Below, piece after piece: positions 25,162-34,459 of a DNA stretch of 64,000 bases. The position numbers and the translations under genes were made by a program. The DNA is from VGJW01 sp035285595 (GTDB lineage Bacteria; Cyanobacteriota; Sericytochromatia; S15B-MN24; VGJW01), in assembly GCA_035285595.1 (NCBI GenBank), contig JAYKGV010000042.1, positions 5,639 to 69,638 on the forward strand. The letters run 5' to 3'. Position 1 is the stretch's first letter; every line of letters starts with the position of its first letter. Below the pieces are notes generated by a model. That model was not told the DNA's origin. It saw only the letters and a program-made list of their open reading frames with translations, and ran no database searches.

Positions 25162-27840
25162 ATGTCCATCGCCACCGACACCCGTCGGGTCGTCCTGTTC
25201 CGCGACGGCCAAGGCCTTTCCCGCGACCTGCTAGGCGGCAAGGGAGCAGGCTTGGCAGACATGGCTGCCAAGGGCCTTCCGGTGCCCCCCGGCTTCACCA
25301 TCACCACCACCGTATGCCTCGAATTTCTTGCAAGCGGCGACAAGAAGCTGACAGGGCTCGAAGCCGAAATCCGCCACGCCATGGCTTACATCGAGGAAAC
25401 GACCGGAAAGACTTTCGGTGCCCCGGGCAATCCCCTGCTTGTCAGCGTCCGCAGCGGTGCCAAGTTTTCGATGCCCGGCATGATGGACACCATTCTCAAC
25501 CTGGGACTGAACCGCGAGACCGTGGCGGGGGTCATCGCCCAGACGGGCAACGAGCGTTTCGCCTGGGATGCCTACCGGCGCTTCGTCGGCATGTTCAGCA
25601 GCGTGGTTCTGGGACTACGCCTGGGCAACTTCGAGGTCCTGTTGGAGCAGTACAAGCACAAGGTCGGCGTCAGGCAGGACACCGAACTTGATGCGGCCAC
25701 CCTCAGGGACGTGACAGGGGCCTATCTTGCGCTGGTCGAGCGGGAGCTGGGCATTCCCTTCCCCGAGGACCCATGGCAGCAACTCAAGATGGCCATCGAG
25801 GCGGTGTTTCGCAGCTGGAACAGCGATCGTGCCGTCACCTATCGACGCCATGAGGGGATTCCGGACGACCTCGGCACGGCCGTCAACGTGCAAGCCATGG
25901 TCTTCGGGAACATGGGTGAGGACTCGGCGACGGGTGTCTGCTTCACACGCAATCCCAACACGGGTGAGCCGCGCCTCTTCGGCGAGTTTCTGACCAACGC
26001 CCAGGGGGAAGACGTCGTCGCGGGCCTCCGAACCCCGCGCCCCATGGACGAGCTTGATACCGCCATCCCCGAGGCTGCGGCCCAGCTGCGGGAAGTGGCT
26101 CGCATGCTGGAAACCCACTATCGCGACATGCAGGATCTGGAGTTCACGATCGAACGCGGCCGACTCTACATGCTGCAGACGCGGAACGGGAAACGTACCG
26201 GCGCCGCCGCGGCCCGAATCGCCCACGACATGTACCGTGAGGGGCTCATCACGCCCCGCGAGGCCGTTCGCAGACTACAGCCCGGTCACGTGGTGCAGAT
26301 GCTCCTGCCCCGCCTGGACCCCTCCTTCACTCCGGAGGTGCTCGCCACCGGCCTCGCGGCCTCGCCGGGAACCGTCGGAGGTCAGGTGGTCTTCGATCCC
26401 GACGAGGCGGTGGCATGGGCCGAAGCCGGCAAGGACGTGCTCCTGGTGCGGCCTGAAACCTGCCCCGATGACATCCACGGCATGATCTCGGCCAAGGGGG
26501 TGTTGACCAGCCGGGGCGGCAACACCAGCCACGCAGCGGTGGTCGCGCGGGGAATGGGCAAGCCATGCGTCGTGGGCTGTGAGTCCCTGATCGTGGATCT
26601 CGGCGCGGGCACACTCTCTACTCCTGACGGCACCGTGTTTCGCAAAGGGGACCTGCTGTCCATCAATGGCGAAACGGGCGAGGTCCTGCGAGGTCTGGTG
26701 CCCACTCTGGCGCCCGAACCTTCAGGGGAGTTCCACCAAATCATGCAGTGGGCGGACGAGATTCGCAGGCTGGGGGTGCGCGCCAACGCCGACACGCCCG
26801 AAGACGCGCTCCGCGCACGGTCCTTCGGGGCAGAAGGCATCGGCCTGTGCCGGTCGGAGCATATGTTCTTCGCGCCCGATCGTCTCCCCGTCGTACAGCA
26901 GATGATCCTCGGGACCACGGAAAAGGAACGTCAGGCCGCGCTCGCCATCCTCGAGGGCTTCCAACGCCAGGACTTCGTGGGCATCTTCCGCGCGATGCAG
27001 GGACATCCCGTCACGATTCGCCTTCTGGACCCCCCGCTGCATGAGTTCCTGCCCCACGTCGACAAGCTGCGCGAGGAAATTGCCGCGATGCGGGCCGCGG
27101 CCGCCCCTGCCCAGGACCTTCGCGACAAGCAGCGCATGCTGCGACAGATCGAAGGGATGCACGAAGTGAACCCGATGATGGGTCTCAGGGGTTGCCGCCT
27201 CGGCATCACCCGACCGGACATTACCGCGATGCAGGTGCGGGCCATTCTGGATGCGGCGTGCGATGTCCTGGCAGAAGGCCTGCGCTGCATGCCCGAAATC
27301 ATGGTGCCCCTGGTGGGGCATCCTGCCGAACTAAAGACAGCCAAAGCACAACTCGAGGAGGTCGCGGCAACGGTCAGGGAGCGCAGAGGCATGAACGTGC
27401 CCGTGCTCTTCGGAACGATGATCGAGGTCCCCAGAGCTGCCCTGGTGGCCTCGAGCCTGGCCGAGGATGCCGAATTCTTCAGTTTTGGGACCAACGATCT
27501 GACGCAAATGACCTGGGGCTTTTCTCGTGACGATGCAGAACGTGGTTTCCTGTTCCACTATCTGGATCACAAGTTGCTCCCGGCCAATCCCTTCCAGGTG
27601 CTCGATACCGAGGGGGTGGGGCAGCTCATGCGACTGGCGATGCAGGGCGGCAAGGCGACCCGCGCACAACTCAAGACGGGTATTTGCGGCGAACATGGGG
27701 GAGAGCCTGCCTCGATCGCCTTCGCACACGGCCTTGGCCTCGACTACGTGAGCTGCTCCCCTTATCGCGTGCCCATCGCCAGACTGGCAGCCGCGCATGC
27801 GGTCATCGAAGCGGAGGGCACGGCTGCCCCGCAGACCTGA
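25162..27840 (+). CDS. ppdK: Pyruvate, phosphate dikinase
   Basis: 892 residues from an ATG at 25162 (an open frame extends upstream through ppsR but is its shadow). An AGGAG-type site precedes the start. The ATP-grasp domain opens with GGKGAGLADMAAKGLPVPPGF; the swivelling phosphohistidine domain has the GGNTSHAAVVARGMGKPCVVG signature with catalytic His457; the C-terminal TIM barrel has the FSFGTNDLTQMTWGFSRDD block. It interconverts pyruvate+ATP+Pi and PEP+AMP+PPi in the cytoplasm. Controlled by the upstream PSRP. Confidence 0.97.
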   Translation: MSIATDTRRVVLFRDGQGLSRDLLGGKGAGLADMAAKGLPVPPGFTITTTVCLEFLASGDKKLTGLEAEIRHAMAYIEETTGKTFGAPGNPLLVSVRSGAKFSMPGMMDTILNLGLNRETVAGVIAQTGNERFAWDAYRRFVGMFSSVVLGLRLGNFEVLLEQYKHKVGVRQDTELDAATLRDVTGAYLALVERELGIPFPEDPWQQLKMAIEAVFRSWNSDRAVTYRRHEGIPDDLGTAVNVQAMVFGNMGEDSATGVCFTRNPNTGEPRLFGEFLTNAQGEDVVAGLRTPRPMDELDTAIPEAAAQLREVARMLETHYRDMQDLEFTIERGRLYMLQTRNGKRTGAAAARIAHDMYREGLITPREAVRRLQPGHVVQMLLPRLDPSFTPEVLATGLAASPGTVGGQVVFDPDEAVAWAEAGKDVLLVRPETCPDDIHGMISAKGVLTSRGGNTSHAAVVARGMGKPCVVGCESLIVDLGAGTLSTPDGTVFRKGDLLSINGETGEVLRGLVPTLAPEPSGEFHQIMQWADEIRRLGVRANADTPEDALRARSFGAEGIGLCRSEHMFFAPDRLPVVQQMILGTTEKERQAALAILEGFQRQDFVGIFRAMQGHPVTIRLLDPPLHEFLPHVDKLREEIAAMRAAAAPAQDLRDKQRMLRQIEGMHEVNPMMGLRGCRLGITRPDITAMQVRAILDAACDVLAEGLRCMPEIMVPLVGHPAELKTAKAQLEEVAATVRERRGMNVPVLFGTMIEVPRAALVASSLAEDAEFFSFGTNDLTQMTWGFSRDDAERGFLFHYLDHKLLPANPFQVLDTEGVGQLMRLAMQGGKATRAQLKTGICGEHGGEPASIAFAHGLGLDYVSCSPYRVPIARLAAAHAVIEAEGTAAPQT

Positions 27841-27850
27841 TCAACTTTGA

Positions 27851-27883
27851 GAAGGGATTTGCCTCGCGGAGGCAAGTCCCTTC
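27851..27883. terminator. Bidirectional terminator between ppdK and the TPR gene
   Basis: A 15-bp stem with one G-T pair, GAAGGGATTTGCCTC / GAGGCAAGTCCCTTC, around a GCG loop, lies in the 54-bp gap between two convergent genes. No long T run follows on either strand. The position and strength suggest it ends both transcripts. Confidence 0.8.
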
Positions 27884-27894
27884 CTGCCTTGTCA

Positions 27895-29013
27895 CTACTT
27901 GGAGGTCGGCGGCTTCGGAATCAGCTTGGCAGAAGGCGTGAGGGAAGCTGAGGCAGAGGGTAGGGGCTCGACCTCCGGATCGACCCCGAGGCTTTCGGTT
28001 GCCTCGATATAGCGCCGCACCGTCTTGGGACCCTCGAGCTCAGAGAGGCTCTTCTGAACATGCTTCAGGCCCAGAACCGCATCCTCGTTGGTCGGATCCA
28101 GCTCGATGGCCCGCTCGAAGAATCCGTAAGCCTGCGCATACTTGCCATCGTCCGTCAGCTGCTTGCCCTTGGCAAAGAGCTCCTTGGCACCCTGAAGGCG
28201 AGCCTCGTCCCGCAAGGGCGGTGCTTCCTTTCCCTCAGGGCGCAGCTTGATGGCCTCATCCAGCAGCTCCACGGCACCCGAGCTGTTGCCCTCGGCAATC
28301 AATCCCTTTGCGCCTTCAACCAGTTCGAGATAGCGGCGCTCGGCCACCCTTACTGGATCATTGGCTGCGGCCTCCTGCGCAGCCCGGTCCTCGGATTCCA
28401 ACCGACCGACCTCGCGCAACTTGGCCATCGCGAAGGTACTGCCGGTCCGCCGCTTCAGACGCTCATAGGCTGTCCTCGCTTCATCCCATTGCCTCGTGGC
28501 GGTGTAGATGAGTCCCTTCGCGCCAAGGACAGCATCCTGCAATTCGGCGGAACCACCCAGCTGCAAGAAACGATCCAGCTGAGCCTTGGCCCGCACTCCG
28601 TCCCGATCATTCACCACCAGTGCAATCGCGAGCAGCAGGTTGGCCACGGGGTCTTCGGGTTCATCCTTGATCATCTTCTGATAGAGCGCAGCTGGCTCGA
28701 GCTTCTGGAAATTCTGGTAGATGACGTTACGACGGTTCTCCGCCGCCACCTTCCGATCAAGGGCATCGGCCGCCTCGGAGACCTGGGGCGGGAACGTCCG
28801 CTGGTAACACTCCGCCAACAGGGCCCAACCCCGGGGCTCATTGGGGAATTTCCGGGTGTAGTCGGTCAGAATATCGATGGCCCGACCGAAATCCTCCCGT
28901 TGCAGCTGTTGCCGGGCCTCCGTCAACTGACCCGCCCACGCGGGCCCTACAGCCGCCAAGCTCAGGCCTACCGCCGTAAGGGTGGACCACACCATCCTGC
29001 TCACGTGACGCAT
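27895..29013 (-). CDS. Periplasmic TPR-repeat protein
   Basis: 372 residues from the ATG at 29013, preceded by a perfect GGAGGT eight bases upstream; an earlier frame start at 29064 is not preferred. A Sec signal peptide ends at WAG (about 28). Tetratricopeptide-like helices run throughout, with clear units such as ARQQLQREDFGRAIDILTDY and GKYAQAYGFFERAIELDPTNEDAVLGL. The last 60 residues are Pro/Ser-rich. Probably a periplasmic scaffold; partner unknown. It is convergent with ppdK. Confidence 0.85.
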   Translation of the reverse strand: MRHVSRMVWSTLTAVGLSLAAVGPAWAGQLTEARQQLQREDFGRAIDILTDYTRKFPNEPRGWALLAECYQRTFPPQVSEAADALDRKVAAENRRNVIYQNFQKLEPAALYQKMIKDEPEDPVANLLLAIALVVNDRDGVRAKAQLDRFLQLGGSAELQDAVLGAKGLIYTATRQWDEARTAYERLKRRTGSTFAMAKLREVGRLESEDRAAQEAAANDPVRVAERRYLELVEGAKGLIAEGNSSGAVELLDEAIKLRPEGKEAPPLRDEARLQGAKELFAKGKQLTDDGKYAQAYGFFERAIELDPTNEDAVLGLKHVQKSLSELEGPKTVRRYIEATESLGVDPEVEPLPSASASLTPSAKLIPKPPTSK

Positions 29014-29108
29014 CTTCGGGCACCTCCGGCATCCCCAAGAAAAAGGACGCCTCTCGCCATGCACGGGTTCCGTACCCCCCTCTCCGGAACCTCACACCCG
29101 GCACCGGC

Positions 29109-30371
29109 TCAAGGGCGTTCCGTCGGCGGCAACAGGAGCCCTACGTCCGTCCCACCGCCCGACTCGCCTCCCATATGTTCCAGCTCTTGCCGCGCCTGTT
29201 CGGCCAAGGCCTCGACTTCTTCGGGAGTGGCCATCGGACCTGCCCCCAGCCACTGCGGTGCGTTCGGGGCAACCGGAGCAGGAGCCGTCGGCAAACGAGG
29301 AGGAAGACCAGGACGACGGCGCCCCTTGTAGAGCAAGGCGATGATTTTGGCGACCGCCTGGAAGAGTTCGGCCGGTATGTCCTGATCCACCTTTACCTGA
29401 CCATAGAGCGTACGAGCCACGTCGACGTCCTCGACCACCAGGATGAAGTTCTCCTGAGCTATCCTGCGAATCTCAAGGGCCGCACGGTCCTGCCCCTTCG
29501 CCACGACACGGGGAGTCTTGATCCCTTGCGAGGGCTTGTAGGCCAAGGCCACGGCGAGATGCGTCGGATTGGTAATGACCACGTCGGCCATCTCGACATT
29601 GCCGCGCATGGCGCTCATAGCCATTTCCATCTGCTTCTGGCGCTGTCGGGCCTTGACGAGCGGGTCTCCTTCCAGCTTTTTGTACTCCTCCTTGATTTCC
29701 TTGTGGCTCATGCGCAAGGACTTCTCGTACTGCCAGCGTTGCAGGAAGTAGTCCAGGACCGCGATCAGGACCATCGCGAGGGCCACCTTCTTGCCGATGG
29801 CCTCGATCATCTGGCCGGCAAAGCCAAGGGCGCCTGCCGGCGCCATCTCCGTGGACCGGATGATGACACCCAGGGCATCGCGCACGGAGGCGTAAATCAC
29901 CCAGCCGATGACCAGGATCTTGACGAAGGCCTTGGCGACCTCGATGACCTGCTTCATCGAGAAGATCTTCTTGAAGCCCTGGATGGGATTGAGCTTCTTC
30001 AGACCTTCCTCCAGGGAAAGCGGCTTGGTCGTGAAAAGAACGCCCACCTGCAGCAGGTTGGCCAGCCAGGTCATCAGGAACGCGATCGCCGCAATCGGGG
30101 CCGCGCACATGAACACCACGATCAAGCCCTTGCCCACGAGGCGCATGGCGAGATTGAAGTCAAGCCCGGCATGCGAGGGAACCGCCTCTATGGTTTCCAG
30201 CACGTAGCCATAGAGGGTGCGATACCAATAGCCTCCAAGACCGCCCAGACTGTAGGCAACCGCAAACAGCAGCGCCGCGATGATCACGTCCTGGCTCTTG
30301 AGAACCTGGCCTCGCTGACGGGCCTCCTGACGCTTGTGGTCGGTGGCGGGCTCGGTCTTCTCCTCGCCCAT
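29109..30371 (-). CDS. flhB: FlhB/SctU-family flagellar or type III export switch protein
   Basis: 420 residues. The N-terminus (EEKTEPATDHKRQEARQRGQV) and four membrane segments match FlhB; the cytoplasmic domain has the autocleavage motif NPTH at 268-271 in ADVVITNPTHLAVAL. The C-terminus has an extra Pro-rich then acidic tail of about 65 residues. It controls substrate switching of the export gate. No other flagellar or type III gene is adjacent, so FlhB versus SctU cannot be decided from context; the N-terminal signature favours FlhB. Confidence 0.88.
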   Translation of the reverse strand: MGEEKTEPATDHKRQEARQRGQVLKSQDVIIAALLFAVAYSLGGLGGYWYRTLYGYVLETIEAVPSHAGLDFNLAMRLVGKGLIVVFMCAAPIAAIAFLMTWLANLLQVGVLFTTKPLSLEEGLKKLNPIQGFKKIFSMKQVIEVAKAFVKILVIGWVIYASVRDALGVIIRSTEMAPAGALGFAGQMIEAIGKKVALAMVLIAVLDYFLQRWQYEKSLRMSHKEIKEEYKKLEGDPLVKARQRQKQMEMAMSAMRGNVEMADVVITNPTHLAVALAYKPSQGIKTPRVVAKGQDRAALEIRRIAQENFILVVEDVDVARTLYGQVKVDQDIPAELFQAVAKIIALLYKGRRRPGLPPRLPTAPAPVAPNAPQWLGAGPMATPEEVEALAEQARQELEHMGGESGGGTDVGLLLPPTERP

Positions 30372-30517
30372 GGCCCCCCCCTTTGCGGGCGCCGCAGCAC
30401 GTGATGCCGGTCACCCGAGCCGGATTGTAGCAGCCTTTAGATTCAAGAAAACGGTGTTTAGGCCGAATCAGAGGTCAGGGAAGGGCCGGAATGACAGGTC
30501 CACCCAGGAGCGTAGCC

Positions 30518-31402
30518 ATGACCCTCGATGAACAACTCGTGACCTTCCTGGATCACCTCCGCAGCGAGCGGGGTCTCTCGGAGCACACGGTTTCCGCCTA
30601 CCACGGGGACCTGATCCAACTGCGTGACTTTCTCGCCGAACTGGGCACCCAGGACATCTCCCGGGTCCATCGGCTGACCCTCACGAGCTTCGTTCGGCAT
30701 TTGCGTGAGAAGCAGCTGGCACCGAGCAGCATCGCCCGCAAGCTTGCGGCTCTCAAGACTTTCTTCCAATGGCTGATGCGGGAGGGAGAGGTCGAGCGAG
30801 ATCCCAGCGCCGACCTCGAACGGCCCAAGTTGCCGCGTGAGCTGCCGCGCGTGCTGGATCGGCGAGAAGTCGTGAGCTTGATCGAAGGCCAGCGCGATCT
30901 CCGTGACCGCGCGATTCTCGAGTTGCTTTACGCCGGTGGGCTCAGGGTCACGGAGCTCATCTCGCTGAACCTGGCCGACGTCAATCTCGGCTCGGGCATG
31001 TTGCGCTGCATGGGCAAGGGCTCCCGGGAGCGGGTCGTCCCGCTCTCGCAGACGGCGATTCAAGCCCTCGAGGCCTACCTGGCAAGAATCAGGATGCGCA
31101 TGCGGGTACGTCAGACCGAACAGGCCTTGTTCCTGAACTACGCCGGCCGCAGACTGACGCGGCAAGCCATCTGGGTCGTCGTGAAGGATGCCGCGCGGCA
31201 AGCAGGTATCGAAAGCGAGGTCACCCCACACACCTTGCGGCACAGCTTCGCCACGCACCTGCTCGAAAATGGCGCGGACCTGCGGTCCGTGCAGGAAATG
31301 CTGGGACACGCGGACATCTCGACGACCCAGCTGTATACGCATGTCAGCCGCAGTCATCTGAAGGGGGCTTATGCTGCAGCCCGCCGCGCGGCCTTGTCCT
31401 GA
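30518..31402 (+). CDS. xerD: Tyrosine recombinase XerC/XerD
   Basis: 294 residues from an ATG at 30518, eight bases after AGGAG. It has an N-terminal SAM-like core-binding domain and the full catalytic set: Arg143 (GGLRVTEL), Lys167, His238-x-x-Arg241 (HTLRHSF), His264 (LGHADISTTQ) and Tyr273. Length and spacing are those of the Xer recombinases that resolve chromosome dimers at dif. XerC versus XerD is not settled. No flanking inverted repeats or att sites are visible, so it is probably a housekeeping gene rather than an integrase. Confidence 0.92.
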   Translation: MTLDEQLVTFLDHLRSERGLSEHTVSAYHGDLIQLRDFLAELGTQDISRVHRLTLTSFVRHLREKQLAPSSIARKLAALKTFFQWLMREGEVERDPSADLERPKLPRELPRVLDRREVVSLIEGQRDLRDRAILELLYAGGLRVTELISLNLADVNLGSGMLRCMGKGSRERVVPLSQTAIQALEAYLARIRMRMRVRQTEQALFLNYAGRRLTRQAIWVVVKDAARQAGIESEVTPHTLRHSFATHLLENGADLRSVQEMLGHADISTTQLYTHVSRSHLKGAYAAARRAALS

Positions 31403-31409
31403 AGACTTC

Positions 31410-33350
31410 TCAGGCTCCTCGCCTGAAGCCCGGGGTCGCGCGGGATCCCGTACCCGCACGCCGGCACTCGGCCTCGGCCAAATCCTCGAGCAGTCGCTGA
31501 TCGATGAGGGTTCCTCTTAGCGTGGCACGCAAGACGGCCTTCCGGCTGGCCTGCAGGACATGACCACCCCTGAGGGGGTACTTTCGAGCCAGACCTGCCC
31601 AATCGATGTCGGGTGCAAGCGGAAGGTCGGGATGCCTGAGATGCAGCCGCCAGAGAGCCTCAACTTCCTCGGGGCCGGGATTCCGGAAGACCAACTCGAA
31701 CATGACCCGCCGACGAACCGCCTCATCAAGAATATCTGCACGATTGGTCGCCATGAGCACCAGTCCTTCGTGAGCCTCGATCAGCAACAGCAACTGGTTG
31801 ACCAGTCGATCGTCGTGGCGCTGTAGTGCGTGTCCGCCACGCGCGGCGAGCATGGCATCGACTTCATCCAGGAAGAGCACCGCTCCTGCCTCACGTGCTT
31901 CGACGAACAGCGCCTCGACCTGCTTCTCGCTTTCACCCACGTACTTGTCGAGCAATTGACCCGGGGTCCGGCTGACCAACGGTCGGCCTAGATGATGGGC
32001 AAGGGCGGCGGCCAACAGGGTCTTGCCCGTCCCGGGCGGGCCTGAAAAGAGGGCGACGACAGCCTTGCCCCACGATGCGGGACCGACCTCGAGGGCGGCC
32101 AACCGCGCAGCACCCTCGCGTGCGGCGAAGCACAGCTCCTCGACCTGTTCCCGCAGAGTCGGGGGAAGGACCAGATCTTCGAGAGCTGGTCCCCGGACAG
32201 GCATCGACGAACGGACGCCCAAACGACGCCTTCGGGGCCTGTCCGAGGCCCGAGCGAACGATGGCGGGTCCGCAGCTGGCTCGGCCTGCAGTCCCTTTCG
32301 GGAAGTGTTCCCCGGAGCAGGACCACTGCCGGCATGCAGGGTGACGGCGTGGGGCAACAGCGGAAGATGCACAAGCTGGCCTGGTGGCGACACAAACACG
32401 AGAGGCACGCCCCTGCGGCGTGCTTCGACCTGAAAACCGAGAACTGCAGGGTTCACGCTGACTCCGCCCTCGAGACCGGCGACGAGTTCCACCACGAGAG
32501 ATGCGTCGTGGAACCAGGAGATAAAGACCGCATGGGCAATCTCGTGGGTTGGAAAGTCGTTGATTTGCACAGCGGCGACGGGGCGCCCCCGCAAGCATCG
32601 TCCGAGACAGCCGAACGCAACGTCCCGTGGTATCCCCCGCAGATGCAGGACCGGTGGAACGGACCACGGAGCTTCCAGAGCCCGAGCCATCGGTCCGGCA
32701 AGACGCCCGAGCCCACGTCCCCTCGCCCCGGGCCATAGCAACTCCAGCCCCGCGGGCCTGACCCCGGCGAGCCAAGGGAGAACGGCTGGAGCCAAGCTGA
32801 TCCTGCGCCTTTCGCGCCACAAGACCCCGGAGGAGGAAAGCGGATGGGTCGACTCCAAGAGAGCAACCTCCCGACCCGTCGGTATCCTGCCCTCGTCCAG
32901 CCAGGCCGCGACGTGATGCTCTTGTAGCCGTCGGCCACGAGAACCCGGCGCGAGCTCGGCAAGGCAACCCTCCCTGTCTTCGAGCCACTCCCAGGCGACC
33001 AGCAATTCCAGAAGCCGAGCCCCGTCAGGGCTGAGGCCCAAGCGTCGTCCCAAGGCGACAAGAGCCTCGAAGGGCACCTCGACTTCGCGAAGGCGCTCGA
33101 TCTCGGCCTCGACCACACGCAACTCCACCCGCAGCCGGTCCCGTTCCTCTTCCCGTCGGAAACCCACGTCACAAGCCAGTTGTTCCTGCAGACCACGCAA
33201 CCCGCGCCGTAACCCGACACTGCGGATCTCGAGCCTCATCCGGCGGACGAAGTCTTCCGGAGAGGGTGCGCGAAGATCATGCGCAATAACGCGAGACGTA
33301 CGTCGGGACAAGGGCAATGGACTCCATGAACTCGAGGAGGGTCCTATCAT
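31410..33350 (-). CDS. AAA+ ATPase with large N-terminal domain
   Basis: 646 residues. The C-terminal third is a classic AAA module: GPPGTGKTLLA (Walker A, about 436), VLFLDEVDAM (Walker B, about 495), the Asn sensor-1 in LMATNRAD and the arginine finger region RRRVMFELVF. The first 380 residues contain an Arg-rich region and a second, motif-poor alpha/beta segment that may be a degenerate AAA or winged-helix unit. Similar architectures accompany contractile injection and protein-remodelling systems, but nothing else of that kind is here. It follows the WYL regulator on the same strand by 56 bp. Confidence 0.85.
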   Translation of the reverse strand: MIGPSSSSWSPLPLSRRTSRVIAHDLRAPSPEDFVRRMRLEIRSVGLRRGLRGLQEQLACDVGFRREEERDRLRVELRVVEAEIERLREVEVPFEALVALGRRLGLSPDGARLLELLVAWEWLEDREGCLAELAPGSRGRRLQEHHVAAWLDEGRIPTGREVALLESTHPLSSSGVLWRERRRISLAPAVLPWLAGVRPAGLELLWPGARGRGLGRLAGPMARALEAPWSVPPVLHLRGIPRDVAFGCLGRCLRGRPVAAVQINDFPTHEIAHAVFISWFHDASLVVELVAGLEGGVSVNPAVLGFQVEARRRGVPLVFVSPPGQLVHLPLLPHAVTLHAGSGPAPGNTSRKGLQAEPAADPPSFARASDRPRRRRLGVRSSMPVRGPALEDLVLPPTLREQVEELCFAAREGAARLAALEVGPASWGKAVVALFSGPPGTGKTLLAAALAHHLGRPLVSRTPGQLLDKYVGESEKQVEALFVEAREAGAVLFLDEVDAMLAARGGHALQRHDDRLVNQLLLLIEAHEGLVLMATNRADILDEAVRRRVMFELVFRNPGPEEVEALWRLHLRHPDLPLAPDIDWAGLARKYPLRGGHVLQASRKAVLRATLRGTLIDQRLLEDLAEAECRRAGTGSRATPGFRRGA

Positions 33351-33377
33351 CCTGCATCCCCAGCCAGGGTCTTGAAC

Positions 33378-33392
33378 TCCGGATTATCCGGA
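33378..33392. promoter_or_regulatory. Perfect 7-bp inverted repeat upstream of the AAA+ gene
   Basis: TCCGGAT-T-ATCCGGA, a 15-bp palindrome, lies in the 56-bp gap between the WYL gene stop and the AAA+ ATPase start, 28 bp from the ATPase ATG. It looks more like an operator than a hairpin (one-base spacer) and could be bound by the neighbouring WYL-domain protein; that link is inference. Confidence 0.4.
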
Positions 33393-33406
33393 TTCCGTCG
33401 AGGCCA

Positions 33407-34459
33407 TCAGACCAAAAGTCCGTATCTTCGGGCCAACAACCTAAGGTGACTGCCAAGTCCTAGTCGAATCCGGACGGTCTCCTCGGCCGCAGGGTGCGAG
33501 CCCCCGGGCAAATCGGGCACCCAGACTCCCTCGCCTTTCTCGACCAGCCATCGGATGGCACGGAAAGGTGAAAGGGATTCCCCGAGGAAGGCCCGAGCAC
33601 CCGGCGGCCACGCGAAGCCGGGCAGGTCTTGAGGGCCGAGTTCTACATGGCCCTCAGGCGGTTGCCAGAGCTTGAGAAAGGCCTCATCGACCAGATAGAC
33701 CCACCGACAAGGAGCCAACGAAGTCATATCCATGTCAGGCTGGCCTTCGATGGGGCGGACCGAACGGATCCGATCCACGCGAAACTCCCGCCGGGTATCA
33801 CCGCCTCGACGCGGTGCCGGTTTCAGGCCTTCGGGATCCGAAGTCGGAGGCTCAGGCACGTACGCGAGGACGCACAAGGCCCCGTCCACATTGGTCAGGC
33901 GTGCCGCCACCACCTTGTACCAGACAGAACGTTCTCCCCGCGTGGGCGAACGGTATTCGAAACGGAAGCAGTATCGGGCGGCCAGAAGGGTGGTGAGGGT
34001 TTCCAGGACTCGGGGATCCGTCGCCCTGACGTGCCGGGGGGCATGAGGATGCCAGACCTCGGCCACGCGAAGCCGCGACCTCACTCTTGAGGGTACGCGT
34101 TCCAGCAACGCCCTCAGCGGCTGTTGCAGGACCTCGGAGGTCGGCCCTGCCATCTCGATCACCTGCTTCACGCCGCGGGCCTCAGCCATCGTCATGAAGA
34201 GCGGAATGGCATCCATCCGCAATCGATAGGGCGAACGTCCGCCACTGCCCGGCCGTTCGAGCCATCCCGCCTGCTCGAGGTGCTGCAGATCGTCGGCCAG
34301 AGCGGAGTCCCCGATCGGAAAGCCGACCTTCTCGAGCTCACGCTTGAGCTGGGCCCGCGGCAGAGGCTTGGCAAGCAGGATGGAAACCATCGCGAGCCAG
34401 CGCCCCATCCGGCGCGTCGCCAAGGGATCGCCTTCCTTGCGCCCTCTGATCGGGCTCAT
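33407..34459 (-). CDS. WYL-domain transcriptional regulator
   Basis: 350 residues. The N-terminal about 75 residues form a winged helix (PLPRAQLKRELEKVGFPIGDSALADDLQHLEQAGWLER). The middle has the WYL-type segment: FEYRSPTRGERSVWYKVVAARLTNVDGALCVLAY, with the Arg-x-Phe-x-x-Asp-Arg continuation REFRVDRIRSV. The C-terminal WCX-like part (RAIRWLVEKGEGVWV) follows. WYL proteins sense ligands, often nucleic acid, and regulate DNA. The ATG overlaps the upstream hydrolase stop (ATGA). Confidence 0.85.
   Translation of the reverse strand: MSPIRGRKEGDPLATRRMGRWLAMVSILLAKPLPRAQLKRELEKVGFPIGDSALADDLQHLEQAGWLERPGSGGRSPYRLRMDAIPLFMTMAEARGVKQVIEMAGPTSEVLQQPLRALLERVPSRVRSRLRVAEVWHPHAPRHVRATDPRVLETLTTLLAARYCFRFEYRSPTRGERSVWYKVVAARLTNVDGALCVLAYVPEPPTSDPEGLKPAPRRGGDTRREFRVDRIRSVRPIEGQPDMDMTSLAPCRWVYLVDEAFLKLWQPPEGHVELGPQDLPGFAWPPGARAFLGESLSPFRAIRWLVEKGEGVWVPDLPGGSHPAAEETVRIRLGLGSHLRLLARRYGLLV

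Noticed and set aside
30491..31402. Integrase of a mobile element
   Set aside because: Length and residues fit housekeeping XerC/XerD; no attachment repeats, no tRNA-borne target and no phage or transposon genes lie beside it.
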